Shown here: one piece after another, positions 18,316-27,284 of the stretch
How positions within the stretch are numbered: the first letter of the stretch is position 1
Layout: each line of letters opens with the position of its first letter
From: Bacteroidota bacterium
Lineage (GTDB): Bacteria; Bacteroidota; Bacteroidia; B-17B0; Aurantibacillaceae
Reading direction: 5' to 3'
Length of the DNA stretch: 64,000 nucleotides
Assembly (NCBI GenBank): GCA_021156365.1
Contig: JAJNDK010000008.1
Location: forward strand, 186,001-250,000
Position numbers and translations under genes: made by a program
The notes under the pieces: generated by a model
The model's input: the letters and a program-made list of their open reading frames with translations, nothing else
Told to the model about the DNA's origin: nothing
The model's database searches: none

Positions 18316-19032
18316 ATGAAAAAAAATCACATTGCACTGCTTTTATGGGCCTCCTGCTTTTCGGTATCGGGACAGAGCACAGACACTATAGGCGTAAAGG
18401 ATTTTGACAAAATCAGGGAAATAGAGGCCTTTCATCATCGTAACCTGATGTATAAAGTAATAAAAGGTAAACCGGGTATAAATGCATTTGTCGAACTAAG
18501 TGCAAAGGAAATAAACGGGAACCTGATCTTTACCCGTTCGACTACGTTAGCGGCTAGTGAGTTCATTGACTCAATTGTTGTTGATCCCAACACACTGCTG
18601 ACCAAACAGGTCATATTAAAGAATGCAGGAAGAGACAGTTTGCAAGTGTTTGATTTCACTGAAAAGAGCCTTGTTAAACTAAGCAAGAATTTTGATCCCT
18701 CTTTCAGCAAAGAAACTCAGGTGCCTGAAAATACATTTTGCTCTTTGATCGTAAATGAGCTATTCAAAAAAATGGCACTAAAAGAAAAAAAAACGTATGT
18801 GATTCGGAATTATAATCCTTATTCAAACAGGACGGATTATCAGAAACTAAGCGTTGTCGGAAAAGAAACCATTGCTATTGTTGGTGGTGGCCAAATAGAT
18901 GCCTGGAAGCTGGAATCAATTCAGGGTCAATTCATTTACAGGATATGGCTGGAAGTGAAAACAAATGAATTGATAAAGCAGGTAAGTATTTTTCCGAACG
19001 GAGCTGAGTATTGGGAAAGCAGGATCTATTAA
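18316..19032 (+). CDS. Exported protein of unknown function
   Basis: A 238-residue protein with a signal peptide (MKKNHIALLLWASCFSVSGQ). The mature part looks beta-rich and ends FIYRIWLEVKTNELIKQVSIFPNGAEYWE, a pattern shared with several DUF3108-like periplasmic proteins, but the match is too loose for assignment. It is flanked by hairpins on both sides, so it is probably monocistronic. Confidence 0.7.
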   Translation: MKKNHIALLLWASCFSVSGQSTDTIGVKDFDKIREIEAFHHRNLMYKVIKGKPGINAFVELSAKEINGNLIFTRSTTLAASEFIDSIVVDPNTLLTKQVILKNAGRDSLQVFDFTEKSLVKLSKNFDPSFSKETQVPENTFCSLIVNELFKKMALKEKKTYVIRNYNPYSNRTDYQKLSVVGKETIAIVGGGQIDAWKLESIQGQFIYRIWLEVKTNELIKQVSIFPNGAEYWESRIY

Positions 19033-19063
19033 GCAGGCAATCAGACCTGGTAAGCAAAGAAAT

Positions 19064-19093
19064 AAATGCCACGACCGAAAAGCCGTGGCATTT
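19064..19093. terminator. Bidirectional terminator between convergent genes
   Basis: AAATGCCACG pairs perfectly with CGTGGCATTT over a 10-nt loop, sitting between the convergent ends of the unknown exported protein and a small lipoprotein. Tails are modestly T/A rich. Confidence 0.65.
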
Positions 19094-19112
19094 ACATTTT
19101 CGCAGCGAGCTG

Positions 19113-19508
19113 TTAATTATCGCCTGTTGTTGGCGGGGATGCTACCGTAATATTGACAGTAATGGTGGTCATTTCTTCAGGATCGTTCTTACATTTCCCT
19201 TTTTTCGTTATCTGTAACACCACCTGATCGCTTGCAGCAACGGAACCTGCCGTATAGGAATACTTAGCCGGAACCTGGCAGGTACCTTCGGTTAATCTGC
19301 TTTCAGCAGCATTTGTTGTTTGTTTGATGATACTGCTCTTTGCGCTATAAGACGACAGATCCAGGTTATATGTTTCTCCCGGTTGTAAAGCGATTTCCAA
19401 CACAACATTTTTACTCGCCATTTGTGGTGTTATCTCTTTTTTGGAACAAGCGAATCCAAGAACTGCTACAACTATCGCAATAGCGAACATTTTTACCATT
19501 TGTTTCAT
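19113..19508 (-). CDS. Small lipoprotein of unknown function
   Basis: 131 residues. A lipoprotein signal (MKQMVKMFAIAIVVAVLGFAC) is followed by a beta-rich domain containing LQPGETYNLDLSSYS and VLQITKKGKCKNDPEEMTT. Two Cys in the mature part (CQVP, KCKND) could form a disulphide. No family is recognised. The 507 bp upstream contain no gene. Confidence 0.65.
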   Translation of the reverse strand: MKQMVKMFAIAIVVAVLGFACSKKEITPQMASKNVVLEIALQPGETYNLDLSSYSAKSSIIKQTTNAAESRLTEGTCQVPAKYSYTAGSVAASDQVVLQITKKGKCKNDPEEMTTITVNITVASPPTTGDN

Positions 19509-19701
19509 GATGTTTATTTTTTTAAAGTTTAGTACATCTTACCTTTCAGGTAAATATACGGGCGGTTTAAAACAAGGTTTAAAAAATGCGGCGTTCGGGA
19601 CAAATAATAAGATGAATACACAAGCAGTGAGATAATTACAAAGGGATGTGTCGGTTTATTTGTCCTACAAGTTGTGATGGTAAAAGGTTGGAGTATTTTG
19701 T

Positions 19702-19853
19702 TTTAAACACATAGGCCACATAGTTTGGTTAGATTCGTTGAGGTAATATAGCGCAGGCTGTACACATAGACTATGTGCACAGCCTGCGCTATTGAATCCT
19801 TCGCATGGTTAACCAATTTAAACGCATATATCTATGTGCTCTATGTGTTTAAA
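19702..19853. repeat. Nested intergenic inverted repeat, MITE- or REP-like
   Basis: The core is a 45-bp near-perfect palindrome at 19748-19792: two 22-bp arms starting ATAGCGCAGGCTG, one mismatch, single-base centre. Outside it a second pair of 22-bp arms (19702-19723 and 19832-19853, starting TTTAAACACATAG) matches at 20 of 22 positions. The whole element could fold into one long cruciform. No ORF lies inside. Similar CACATAG/CTATGTG intergenic repeats occur in Bacteroidota genomes (from memory). The rest of the 19509-20016 gap holds only the terminator below. Confidence 0.7.
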
Positions 19854-19906
19854 TTAATTCCAACTTTCCTTACAAAAGGAAGATTACATACTATCCATAA
19901 AAAGAA

Positions 19907-19932
19907 AGAAGGGGCTCAAATGGACCCCTTCT
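19907..19932 (-). terminator. Rho-independent terminator for the downstream-oriented T9SS gene
   Basis: On the minus strand AGAAGGGG pairs with CCCCTTCT and is followed by a T-rich tail (TTCTTTTT), about 85 bp after the T9SS gene stop. Confidence 0.75.
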
Positions 19933-20016
19933 TCTTTTGCCCCTTACGGTGCCTTAATATAATCTACATAATCAAGGCACACGCCGGAGACTCGGTTTGT
20001 CACACACACAAACGTC

Positions 20017-21963
20017 TTACTTAGTGATCTCGATCTTTCTTGTTTCCACTACATTGCCCGATCGGATGCGCAAGAGATACAATCCTTTTTCCAGTTGCTC
20101 TGTACTGATGCGCAGTTCTTTTTCATTCGGACTTGCGTGCAATATCGTTTTGCCCAGGATATCTGTCAGTTCCACTTCATCCAGTGCCTGTTCCGAAGAG
20201 ATCATGAATGATTCTTTTGCCGGATTCGGATACACGCGTGTATTACTTTGTGTTGCCTGTGTACTCAGACCTACTGATCCTGCCACGGAAATCGTATCGC
20301 CCATAGCATTCACCGGCAGTACATTGCCCATATTGTCGATGAGACGGATATTACTGAGCGTAAAATATGCATCCATTGCCAACAACTTGCCCGACACGTT
20401 GTCGATAGTGATCACATTCATGCTGCAGATATTCCCGAAGCCGGTAACCGGCAGATGATCGTTGAGACTGATCGCTACATCTATGCTGGAAGAAGCCGGT
20501 GAGTTGTGATACAGGTTCAGCAGGTTAGCTGAAGTACCCATCCAGCAGGAGCTGAAGTCAATGTTTACATTTGACGCGTCCACAAGCGTAGAAGGATAGT
20601 TCACAGTGAATGCTATTCCGTATATGTTGGTTGCAGGCACAGCTGCCGTTCCAAGTGTTATCGGAACGCTTACAGATGATCCGGTCGAATAAGTCCCGCT
20701 TGGGAAACGAACAGCCAATGTAGGATCATTCGGATCTACAAATGTTTGTTGCGGTGCACTGAGTCGGGAAAGTACGTGGGACTGACCGTAGTTCAACACA
20801 ATAGCATTCGTATCGGGATAATCAATCAATCCGGTGCCATCACAATCAGCATGTTTGTAATTAAGACCCGATGCAAAATTCTGTGTCCAGTCTGCACAAG
20901 ATTGCGCTGTCCAGCTATTGCTCGCCCCCGGACGGGCTACATCACTGGCACCAAAACCAAGTCCGATATTCAGTACGTCCATGTTGTTAGCTACACCATC
21001 ACTGTTGGCATCGCCTGGGTATACATCGCTATTGAAGCTGATGAATTCAACAATCTGACCCGAATTCGAAAGACCGATGTTAGTATAGGTATAAGTAACC
21101 TGGTATACCCCTGTATTAGTATAGGTATGCGAAACCGGAACTCCATTCGGATAGGTTTGCTGAATTCCCTGTAATGTATTTGTATAGGTGGTAGCTGGTG
21201 TTCCATCACCCCAATCAACCGAAAATCCAAGCTGATCGTTAAAGCTACCGATACCTTTCATAAGTAGTTGCAGATCCCTGTATATCGTAGCTGTGTTTGT
21301 ATAGCTCAAAGCGCTGTCCGTAACACCACAAAGTCCTGCATAATAAGCACTCTGGCTGTTTGCGGAAATTCCAAAAACCGTTGCAGTTTGATCAACTGTA
21401 CATCCCTGGCTATCGGTTAGCTTGAATGCATATGGGCCTACAGGCAGGTATTGCGTGGCTGTAGATGTAAGCATTGTAAAGGTGGAATTATTCTGTGTAT
21501 ACTCGATGATATACGGGGAAGAACCTCCGCTCGCTGTAAAGGCAACCTCAGCCAGATCACTGCAGTTTTCAGGAAACTGGACACCTTGCGTAAAATTGAG
21601 GATTGCCGGTTCGCTCAGTGTATACGTTGCCGAATCGTAGCAACCGCCATGGCCTATATCCACAATATAAATAGTATAAGTGCCCGCTCCCTGATTCGTC
21701 AGTGTATAAGTAGGGGCTGCATAATTGGTTGCATACGGTGCAATAGGGATCGTAGGGAACTGGTAATCTATATACGCCTGGATGTTGTAAGGCCCGCCAA
21801 GGAGACCGAGAGTGAGCTGAACATTGGTTTGTTGCGCATAGCAGTAAATAGTACCCGGTACAGCTGTTGGAGGAATACCGCACTGAGCACGGAGCCCACT
21901 ACTAAGCAACAGCATAAAAGCCATTGGTAACCAGATAAGACAAGTGGTAGTAATTTTTTTCAT
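20017..21963 (-). CDS. T9SS type A secreted protein with PKD-like, dockerin-like and cohesin-like regions
   Basis: A 648-residue exported protein from the ATG at 21963 (signal MKKITTTCLIWLPMAFMLL, cleavage near LRAQ). Central GFSVDWGDGTPATTY and VSHTYTNTGVYQVTYTY form a PKD-type fold. Next, PGDANSDGVANNMDVLNIG and HADCDGTGLIDYPDTNAIV look like two dockerin/EF-hand Ca loops. Then PSGTYSTGSSVSVPITLG to LSNIRLIDNMGNVLPVN is cohesin-like. The C-terminus (VYPNPAKESFMISS, ending RKIEITK) is a type A T9SS sorting domain, so the protein is exported and probably cell-surface anchored. The domain order is unusual. Partners and ligand are unknown. Confidence 0.85.
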   Translation of the reverse strand: MKKITTTCLIWLPMAFMLLLSSGLRAQCGIPPTAVPGTIYCYAQQTNVQLTLGLLGGPYNIQAYIDYQFPTIPIAPYATNYAAPTYTLTNQGAGTYTIYIVDIGHGGCYDSATYTLSEPAILNFTQGVQFPENCSDLAEVAFTASGGSSPYIIEYTQNNSTFTMLTSTATQYLPVGPYAFKLTDSQGCTVDQTATVFGISANSQSAYYAGLCGVTDSALSYTNTATIYRDLQLLMKGIGSFNDQLGFSVDWGDGTPATTYTNTLQGIQQTYPNGVPVSHTYTNTGVYQVTYTYTNIGLSNSGQIVEFISFNSDVYPGDANSDGVANNMDVLNIGLGFGASDVARPGASNSWTAQSCADWTQNFASGLNYKHADCDGTGLIDYPDTNAIVLNYGQSHVLSRLSAPQQTFVDPNDPTLAVRFPSGTYSTGSSVSVPITLGTAAVPATNIYGIAFTVNYPSTLVDASNVNIDFSSCWMGTSANLLNLYHNSPASSSIDVAISLNDHLPVTGFGNICSMNVITIDNVSGKLLAMDAYFTLSNIRLIDNMGNVLPVNAMGDTISVAGSVGLSTQATQSNTRVYPNPAKESFMISSEQALDEVELTDILGKTILHASPNEKELRISTEQLEKGLYLLRIRSGNVVETRKIEITK

Positions 21964-22153
21964 AGTATTTGTTTTTTTAAGGTAATCATTTTTTTTCGTC
22001 ATTTCCATATTTCCACACTACAAAAATAGAACAGACATCCCGGTAGGTGAAATATATTTTTGTATATTTATCGGAGAATAAATAGTCATAAATTTAAATA
22101 AATAACACATAAATAACTGATAAACAATATATTATTAAATACACTTTTATTTA

Positions 22154-23554
22154 ATGATCACCCAATCTAAAACCCTTGCTTACCTGCATTCCCTGAATAA
22201 TGCCGAAAAAGCAGCCTTGCTGGACTACCTGAGCTCTCCTTTTTTCAATAAAAGGAAAGAATTGTTGCTGCTTTGTAAGGAGCTACTGAAAGAAAAACTG
22301 CCTTCCGAAGAAAAATTGTACGAAAAGCTCAGCGGTAAAGCCTACGAAGAACAGAAGCTGCGTTACCTGCTCTCCGATCTCAACCTGCTTATCGAAGATT
22401 TTTTCGTACAGCGTAAATGGAAGCAGGAAGATACGCTGAAAAAACAACGGCTCATCGAAAGCCTGCAGGAAAAAAAATTGCTTAAGTACATTCCGCAACA
22501 CCTGCAGGAGCTGATAGCGGGGGCGGAACGCACGACGTTGCAGGACGGCGATTACCTGGGCACACGCCTGCATCTGGAAGAAGCCGCATTCCGTTTTGCT
22601 TCCCTGCACGACAACCGCTCGGTGGATTCAAGGCTGCAAACCCTATCGGATAGCATCGATACCTATTATTTTGCCAAGAAGCTGAAATACGCCTGTGAGA
22701 TGCTGAACCGAAGCAATGTACTACAAGTGCAATACCAGATCCCTTTTATACAGGAGATCAAAACATTTTTGCCTGACTCTGGTTTTTTGAAGGTGCCGGT
22801 AGTGGCCATTTATTTTCACATCCTCAATTCCCTTATGGAGCCGGACGAAGAACAACATTACCGGCAGATGAAAAAGGCACTTGTTGCGGGCAAGAGCGCT
22901 TTCTCTCCTGCCGAGCTCCGCGACATGTTCACCTTCGCTCAAAACTACTGCATTCGCCAGCTCAACTCCGGAAAGGCAGCTTACCTCGATGAGCTCTTTG
23001 CCAATTATGAATTCCTGTTAGAAGAAAAGATCCTGCTTGCACAGGAACAGCTTTCCCAATTCGATTTCAAGAATATTGTGACCATTGCGCTGCGTCTGCA
23101 CAAATACGATTGGACAAGGCTGTTCATAAGCCGGTACCTGTCTTACCTGCCCGTGGCTGACCGGCAAAATGCCGAAGTTTACAATCTTTCGAGGCTCTAT
23201 TATTCCGGTGGCGATCCGCGCAGAGCCAGGAAGCTCATGCAGGATGTGGAATTCACCGACATCTATTATCACCTGGATGCCAAGGCCCTCTTAGTGAAGA
23301 TCTATTACGACACCAATGCCTTTGAATCGCTTATTCCGCTCATGAGCAGCTTTGGCAATTATCTCAAACGCAACAAAAAGGTATCGGCCTACCAACGTCT
23401 CACCTATCAGAATTTTTTAAAACTGGTGCTGCGCATGTTCAACTATAAGCTCTTCGACAAGGGTAAGCTGGAGCAGATCAGCCTTGCTCTTTCCGAACAC
23501 CAGCAGATCGCCGACATCAACTGGCTGAAACAAAAGATGGAGGAACTGGCTTAA
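22154..23554 (+). CDS. Helical protein of unknown function
   Basis: A 466-residue cytoplasmic-looking protein without signal or membrane segments, rich in Leu, Lys and Glu and predicted by eye to be almost all alpha-helical. It starts ITQSKTLAYLHSLNNAEKAALLDYL; later repeated units such as LFISRYLSYLPVADRQNAEVYNLSRLYYSGGD suggest TPR/HAT-like superhelical packing. I recognise no named family. It stands alone between an AT-rich upstream region and the HipBA locus. Confidence 0.75.
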   Translation: MITQSKTLAYLHSLNNAEKAALLDYLSSPFFNKRKELLLLCKELLKEKLPSEEKLYEKLSGKAYEEQKLRYLLSDLNLLIEDFFVQRKWKQEDTLKKQRLIESLQEKKLLKYIPQHLQELIAGAERTTLQDGDYLGTRLHLEEAAFRFASLHDNRSVDSRLQTLSDSIDTYYFAKKLKYACEMLNRSNVLQVQYQIPFIQEIKTFLPDSGFLKVPVVAIYFHILNSLMEPDEEQHYRQMKKALVAGKSAFSPAELRDMFTFAQNYCIRQLNSGKAAYLDELFANYEFLLEEKILLAQEQLSQFDFKNIVTIALRLHKYDWTRLFISRYLSYLPVADRQNAEVYNLSRLYYSGGDPRRARKLMQDVEFTDIYYHLDAKALLVKIYYDTNAFESLIPLMSSFGNYLKRNKKVSAYQRLTYQNFLKLVLRMFNYKLFDKGKLEQISLALSEHQQIADINWLKQKMEELA

Positions 23555-23579
23555 AGCAGATTATAGGTAGAATAATAAT

Positions 23580-23700
23580 TGCTACAAATGTTATATAAGT
23601 GCATCATTATTAATCAATAACGTTATTAATGTAGCAAAAGTACTGCATTTATTTAAAATAGTACTAAAATAATAGCTATATTTGTCATATAAATGCTACA
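23580..23700 (+). promoter_or_regulatory. HipBA control region with three operator half-sites
   Basis: TGCTACA occurs at 23580-23586 and 23694-23700, and its complement TGTAGCA at 23630-23636. The last two extend to an 11-bp inverted pair (TTAATGTAGCA and TGCTACATTAA). The -7 motif TATATTTG lies at 23677-23684, just before the third site. This fits cooperative HipB autorepression. Confidence 0.55.
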
Positions 23701-23722
23701 TTAACAAATAAAATAGCTTATA

Positions 23723-24109
23723 ATGTCAGATAAGTATAACAAAAAAGATTGGTATAGCATGAGTGACAGTGCTGTTCTACGGGAACTCGGCTCTTTTATA
23801 AAAGAAACCCGCTTAAAGAAAAACTACACGCAAAGTGACCTGGCAGAAAAAGCGGGTATGCACAGAGTCAGCCTCAGTGAATTTGAACAGGGACTGCGTG
23901 GTTCACTTACTGCCTTTATACAGCTTCTAAGAGCACTGAATGAATTAGAAACATTGGATGTGTTTATACGATCTGCCGATATAAGCCCTTTGGAAATGGC
24001 CAAGCTGGAAGCAAAAAAAAGAAAACGTGCTTCCGTCATCCGACCAAAAAAAATGTCCTATCGCAAAAAAACACTTCTTACACCTAAAACAAAAAACAAA
24101 AAACAATGA
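23723..24109 (+). CDS. hipB: HipB-like XRE-family antitoxin
   Basis: A 128-residue protein with one Cro/C1-type helix-turn-helix (ELGSFIKETRLKKNYTQSDLAEKAGM to VSLSEFEQGLRG, ~20-75). The ~40-residue C-terminal tail is very basic (KKRKRASVIRPKKMSYRKK). In HipBA modules the antitoxin binds the operator as a dimer and sequesters the kinase toxin. It overlaps the hipA start by 4 bp. Repeated TGCTACA sites upstream are its likely operators. Confidence 0.88.
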   Translation: MSDKYNKKDWYSMSDSAVLRELGSFIKETRLKKNYTQSDLAEKAGMHRVSLSEFEQGLRGSLTAFIQLLRALNELETLDVFIRSADISPLEMAKLEAKKRKRASVIRPKKMSYRKKTLLTPKTKNKKQ

Positions 24110-25401
24110 TAACAGCCACCGTAAAAATATGGAACCAGGTTGTTGGCGCTGTGCTATGGAACGAACAAAAAGAGATAGCCACTTTTGAGTTTGATCCTGC
24201 CTTTATAAAAAACAACTGGGATCTCGCCCCCATCATGATGCCTTTAACAGAAGTACAACGTGCCAATACTATCTTTCAGTTCCCGCGTTTAAATAAAGAT
24301 ACATTTAACGGATTGCCGGGCTTGTTATCGGATACGTTGCCGGATGCCTACGGAACTACTTTAATAAATGCCTGGCTGGCCGCCAACGGAAGAACAGCAG
24401 AAAGCATGAATCCCGTTGAACGTTTGTGCTATATGGGGAAACGCGGACTGGGGGCATTGGAGTTTGAACCTTCTCTTAACACGATCAAAGAAGCTGCTGT
24501 ACACGTTGAACTAAAAAGCCTGGTAGAAATGGCTCAACAAATTTTAGGGCAACGAAAAGCATTCACCACCAACATAAAAGAAGATGTAAAAAAAGGACTG
24601 GAAGATATTATCCGGGTTGGCTCATCAGCGGGTGGTGCAAGAGCAAAAGCCATTATTGCCTACAATGAAAAAACAGGAGAAGTGCGTTCGGGCCAGGTAG
24701 CCGCACCAAAAGGATTTCAGCACTGGTTATTAAAATTTGATGGAGTAGACAATAAAGCATTGGGAGATCCTGCGGGGTATGGACGCATCGAACTGGCTTA
24801 TTATTACATGGCCTTGGATTGCGGGATAGAAATAAGCGAATCGCGTTTACTGGAAGAGAACGGTCGTGCCCATTTTATGACCAGGCGTTTTGACCGGGTG
24901 AGAGGAAAAGAAAAACTGCATATCCAAACCTTATGCGCCATGCAGCATTTCGATTTTTCTTTGGTGGGCGCTTATGCCTATGAACAGGTATTTCAAACCA
25001 TCCGCAAGCTGAAGTTGCCGGCAAAAGCCACTGAACAACTTTACCGGCGAATGGTATTCAATGTTATCGCACGGAACTTAGATGATCACACAAAGAACAT
25101 TTCGTTCCTGATGAATAAAAAAGGCCAATGGCAATTAGCGCCAGCCTATGATCTCACGTATTCCTACAATCCGCAGAGCAAATGGGTGAGTCAGCACAAT
25201 CTATCCATTAATGGCAAAACTAAGGATATTACAAAAGATGATCTTCTTAGTGTTGGAAAAGAAATGGGTGTGAAACAAGCAAATGCCATTTTAGAAACAA
25301 CTCAAAGAACAATAGCTCAATGGCCGGCTTATGCAAAACAATCAGGGGTAACAGCTAAGCAAATAAGTGCAATCGGTAAAACCTTATTGACGGATCTGTA
25401 G
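24106..25401 (+). CDS. hipA: HipA-like serine/threonine kinase toxin
   Basis: A 431-residue full-length HipA homologue. The N-subdomain includes FNGLPGLLSDTLPDAYG. The Gly-rich loop GSSAGGARAK lies at 172-181 and holds the Ser that HipA autophosphorylates. The catalytic RNLDDHTKN is at 323-331 and the metal-binding AYDL at 347-350. E. coli HipA phosphorylates glutamyl-tRNA synthetase, halting translation and producing persistence; whether this homologue shares that target is unknown. All kinase motifs are intact, so the toxin should be active. Confidence 0.92.
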   Translation: MITATVKIWNQVVGAVLWNEQKEIATFEFDPAFIKNNWDLAPIMMPLTEVQRANTIFQFPRLNKDTFNGLPGLLSDTLPDAYGTTLINAWLAANGRTAESMNPVERLCYMGKRGLGALEFEPSLNTIKEAAVHVELKSLVEMAQQILGQRKAFTTNIKEDVKKGLEDIIRVGSSAGGARAKAIIAYNEKTGEVRSGQVAAPKGFQHWLLKFDGVDNKALGDPAGYGRIELAYYYMALDCGIEISESRLLEENGRAHFMTRRFDRVRGKEKLHIQTLCAMQHFDFSLVGAYAYEQVFQTIRKLKLPAKATEQLYRRMVFNVIARNLDDHTKNISFLMNKKGQWQLAPAYDLTYSYNPQSKWVSQHNLSINGKTKDITKDDLLSVGKEMGVKQANAILETTQRTIAQWPAYAKQSGVTAKQISAIGKTLLTDL

Positions 25402-25532
25402 AATGGAGTTGCCGGAATTCTTATATTTAATAAAGAAATTATAGTGAGCGTATCATGATGATACTGGATACTTTCGGCGATGAATATCTTGTATATAAGT
25501 AAGAATAAGACCGGATGAGTTTTTCCTAAATT

Positions 25533-25931
25533 TTAGGAGTGCAGCTGAGATCGTGCACATTCTTTACACAGGCCAATAAGAACACAATTTAATCTTTGAA
25601 CTTTATAGCCTTTAGGCGCGGAGAATTGAACAAGCGCAGGAAGACATTCAATTGTTTCACAGTTTGTGCAACGGAAATGGAAGTGATTGTCGGGAAGCAT
25701 TTTCTTAGTATCATCAAATTTCACGCACATGGCAAAATACTGTTTCCCATCATCGGCTACTATTTTATGAATCACCTCATCTTCACAAAAGCGGTTCAAT
25801 ATTCTATAAATTGTAGCTCTATCTACATTCATATTCAGTTGCTTTTCGATAGCATCCTGACTCATTGCCTTTTTGGTAGTTGCAAGTAATTCCAGTACTG
25901 CCTCTTTGGATTCAGTGTTCCTTCTTTTCAT
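25533..25931 (-). CDS. Fur-family metalloregulator
   Basis: 132 residues from the ATG at 25931. The winged helix (KEAVLELLATTKKAMSQDAIEKQL, VDRATIYRILNRF) is followed by a dimerisation domain with DNHFHFRC. Two structural-zinc pairs are present: Cys88/Cys91 (CTNC) and Cys122/Cys125 (CKEC). The residues alone do not distinguish Fur, Zur and PerR. Just upstream is a 9-1-9 Fur-type box, so it likely regulates itself and the divergent redox/metal operon. The 130 bp after the stop hold nothing recognisable. Confidence 0.9.
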   Translation of the reverse strand: MKRRNTESKEAVLELLATTKKAMSQDAIEKQLNMNVDRATIYRILNRFCEDEVIHKIVADDGKQYFAMCVKFDDTKKMLPDNHFHFRCTNCETIECLPALVQFSAPKGYKVQRLNCVLIGLCKECARSQLHS

Positions 25932-25955
25932 GTTAAATCTGTTAATGCGATATAT

Positions 25956-26009
25956 TTGCAATAATTTATTGCGACTATGTTGCAATAATAGAAATTATAT
26001 CTAACTTTG
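25956..26009. promoter_or_regulatory. Fur-family box and promoter for divergent operons
   Basis: TTGCAATAAtTTATTGCGA (25956-25974) is a 9-1-9 inverted repeat with one mismatch, typical of Fur/Zur/PerR sites. A further half-site TTGCAATAA lies at 25980-25988. TAACTTTG at 26002-26009 is a plus-strand -7 element for the oxidoreductase operon, putting the half-site in its -33 region. Confidence 0.65.
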
Positions 26010-26118
26010 CCAAAAGTTTTTTGCAAAAAATTGACAAGAAAAGAAGAAATAAAGCAAAGGAATCAGCGGTATTAGTGATGTGCCGGCTTCATTAACAACA
26101 CTTAAAAATTATAATCCT

Positions 26119-27027
26119 ATGACAGACAGTAAGAATTTTGAAGTAATCATTATTGGCGGCAGTTACGCAGGCCTTTCTGCAGCAATGGCCTTAGGGCGTT
26201 CGTTGAGAAGCGTATTAATTATAGACAGTGGATTACCCTGCAATCGCCAAACACCTCATTCACATAATTTCATCACCCAGGACGGAGAAAAGCCCGGTGT
26301 AATAGCAGAAAAAGCTAAAAAACAGGTTTTAAATTACAGTTCGGTCAAATTCCTGAGTGACGTTGCGGTTAGCGGAAAGAAAACCGAGAATGGTTTTGCG
26401 ATCACTACACAAAAAGGCCAGGAGCTTGAAGCAAAGAAACTGATTTTTGCCACGGGCATAAAAGATACGATGTCTGAGATAAAAGGCTTTGAGGAATGCT
26501 GGGGCATTTCGGTAGTGCATTGCCCGTATTGCCATGGATATGAATTACGAGGTAAAAAGACCGGGATCATTGCCAACGGCGAAAGAGCCTTTCATCTGGC
26601 TTCGTTAGTAAATAACCTTACTGATAACATCACTCTTTTAACTACAGGAAAAGCAGATTTTACGGAGGAACAAGAGCAAAAGCTGGATAAACACACCATC
26701 AAAATTATTGAAAAGGAGATTACAGAAATAGAACACCAAAACGGATATATCAAAAATGTAGTTTTCAGTGATGGAAGCAGGATAGCTTTTGATGGTGTTT
26801 ACGCTACACTCCCATTTACACAATATTCGGACATTCCAATTGCATTAGGTTGCGAACTAACCGAACACGGTTACATCAAAGTAGATGGTTTTCAGAAAAC
26901 AAACATGGAGGGTGTTTTTGCCTGTGGCGATAATGCAAGTATGATGCGTACAGTTGCTAACGCTGTTTATACCGGGAACCTGACAGGTGTGATGGTGAAC
27001 AAGGAATTGACTGATGAACAATTTTAA
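26119..27027 (+). CDS. Thioredoxin-reductase-like FAD/NAD(P) disulphide oxidoreductase
   Basis: 302 residues from the ATG at 26119 (a GTG at 26080 would add 13). The FAD-binding VIIIGGSYAGLSAAMALGRS opens the protein. The redox pair is Cys135/Cys138 in VHCPYCHGYE, in place of the CATC of true thioredoxin reductases. FACGDNASMMRTVANAV completes the flavin fold. The CPYCHG form is that of GliT/HlmI-like dithiol oxidases and relatives, so the substrate may be a small dithiol. It leads a three-gene operon behind a Fur-type box. Confidence 0.88.
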   Translation: MTDSKNFEVIIIGGSYAGLSAAMALGRSLRSVLIIDSGLPCNRQTPHSHNFITQDGEKPGVIAEKAKKQVLNYSSVKFLSDVAVSGKKTENGFAITTQKGQELEAKKLIFATGIKDTMSEIKGFEECWGISVVHCPYCHGYELRGKKTGIIANGERAFHLASLVNNLTDNITLLTTGKADFTEEQEQKLDKHTIKIIEKEITEIEHQNGYIKNVVFSDGSRIAFDGVYATLPFTQYSDIPIALGCELTEHGYIKVDGFQKTNMEGVFACGDNASMMRTVANAVYTGNLTGVMVNKELTDEQF

Positions 27028-27038
27028 ATATTAAAAAC

Positions 27039-27263
27039 ATGATAGAAATTTTCAAAACAAATGTTCTGGGAAAAAGTGATGCTGAAAAGCTATTGCAGAT
27101 CCTTACTGATACTTTTCCCTGTGCCAGTATCAATTTTGATCTTACCGATTGCGACAAAGTGCTTAGAGTTGAAGCGAATGAAATCAATGCCGATAAAGTA
27201 ACATCAATTGTAAATAGTTGGGGATTTACCTGTAAGATAATACCTGACAAAATTTGCAAATAA
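27039..27263 (+). CDS. Small HMA-like domain protein lacking the CxxC metal site
   Basis: 74 residues reading like the beta-alpha-beta-beta-alpha-beta ferredoxin-like fold of heavy-metal-associated domains (IEIFKTNVLGKSDAEKLLQIL, then KVLRVEANEINADKVTSIVNSWGF). The usual M-x-C-x-x-C loop is replaced by TNVLGKS. Cys occur elsewhere (FPCAS, DCDK, FTCK, KICK). It starts 11 bp after the oxidoreductase stop and ends just before the methyltransferase gene. It may be a sensor or protein-protein adaptor rather than a copper chaperone (inference). Confidence 0.7.
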   Translation: MIEIFKTNVLGKSDAEKLLQILTDTFPCASINFDLTDCDKVLRVEANEINADKVTSIVNSWGFTCKIIPDKICK

Positions 27264-27284
27264 TAAATGCCACAACAGAATCCA

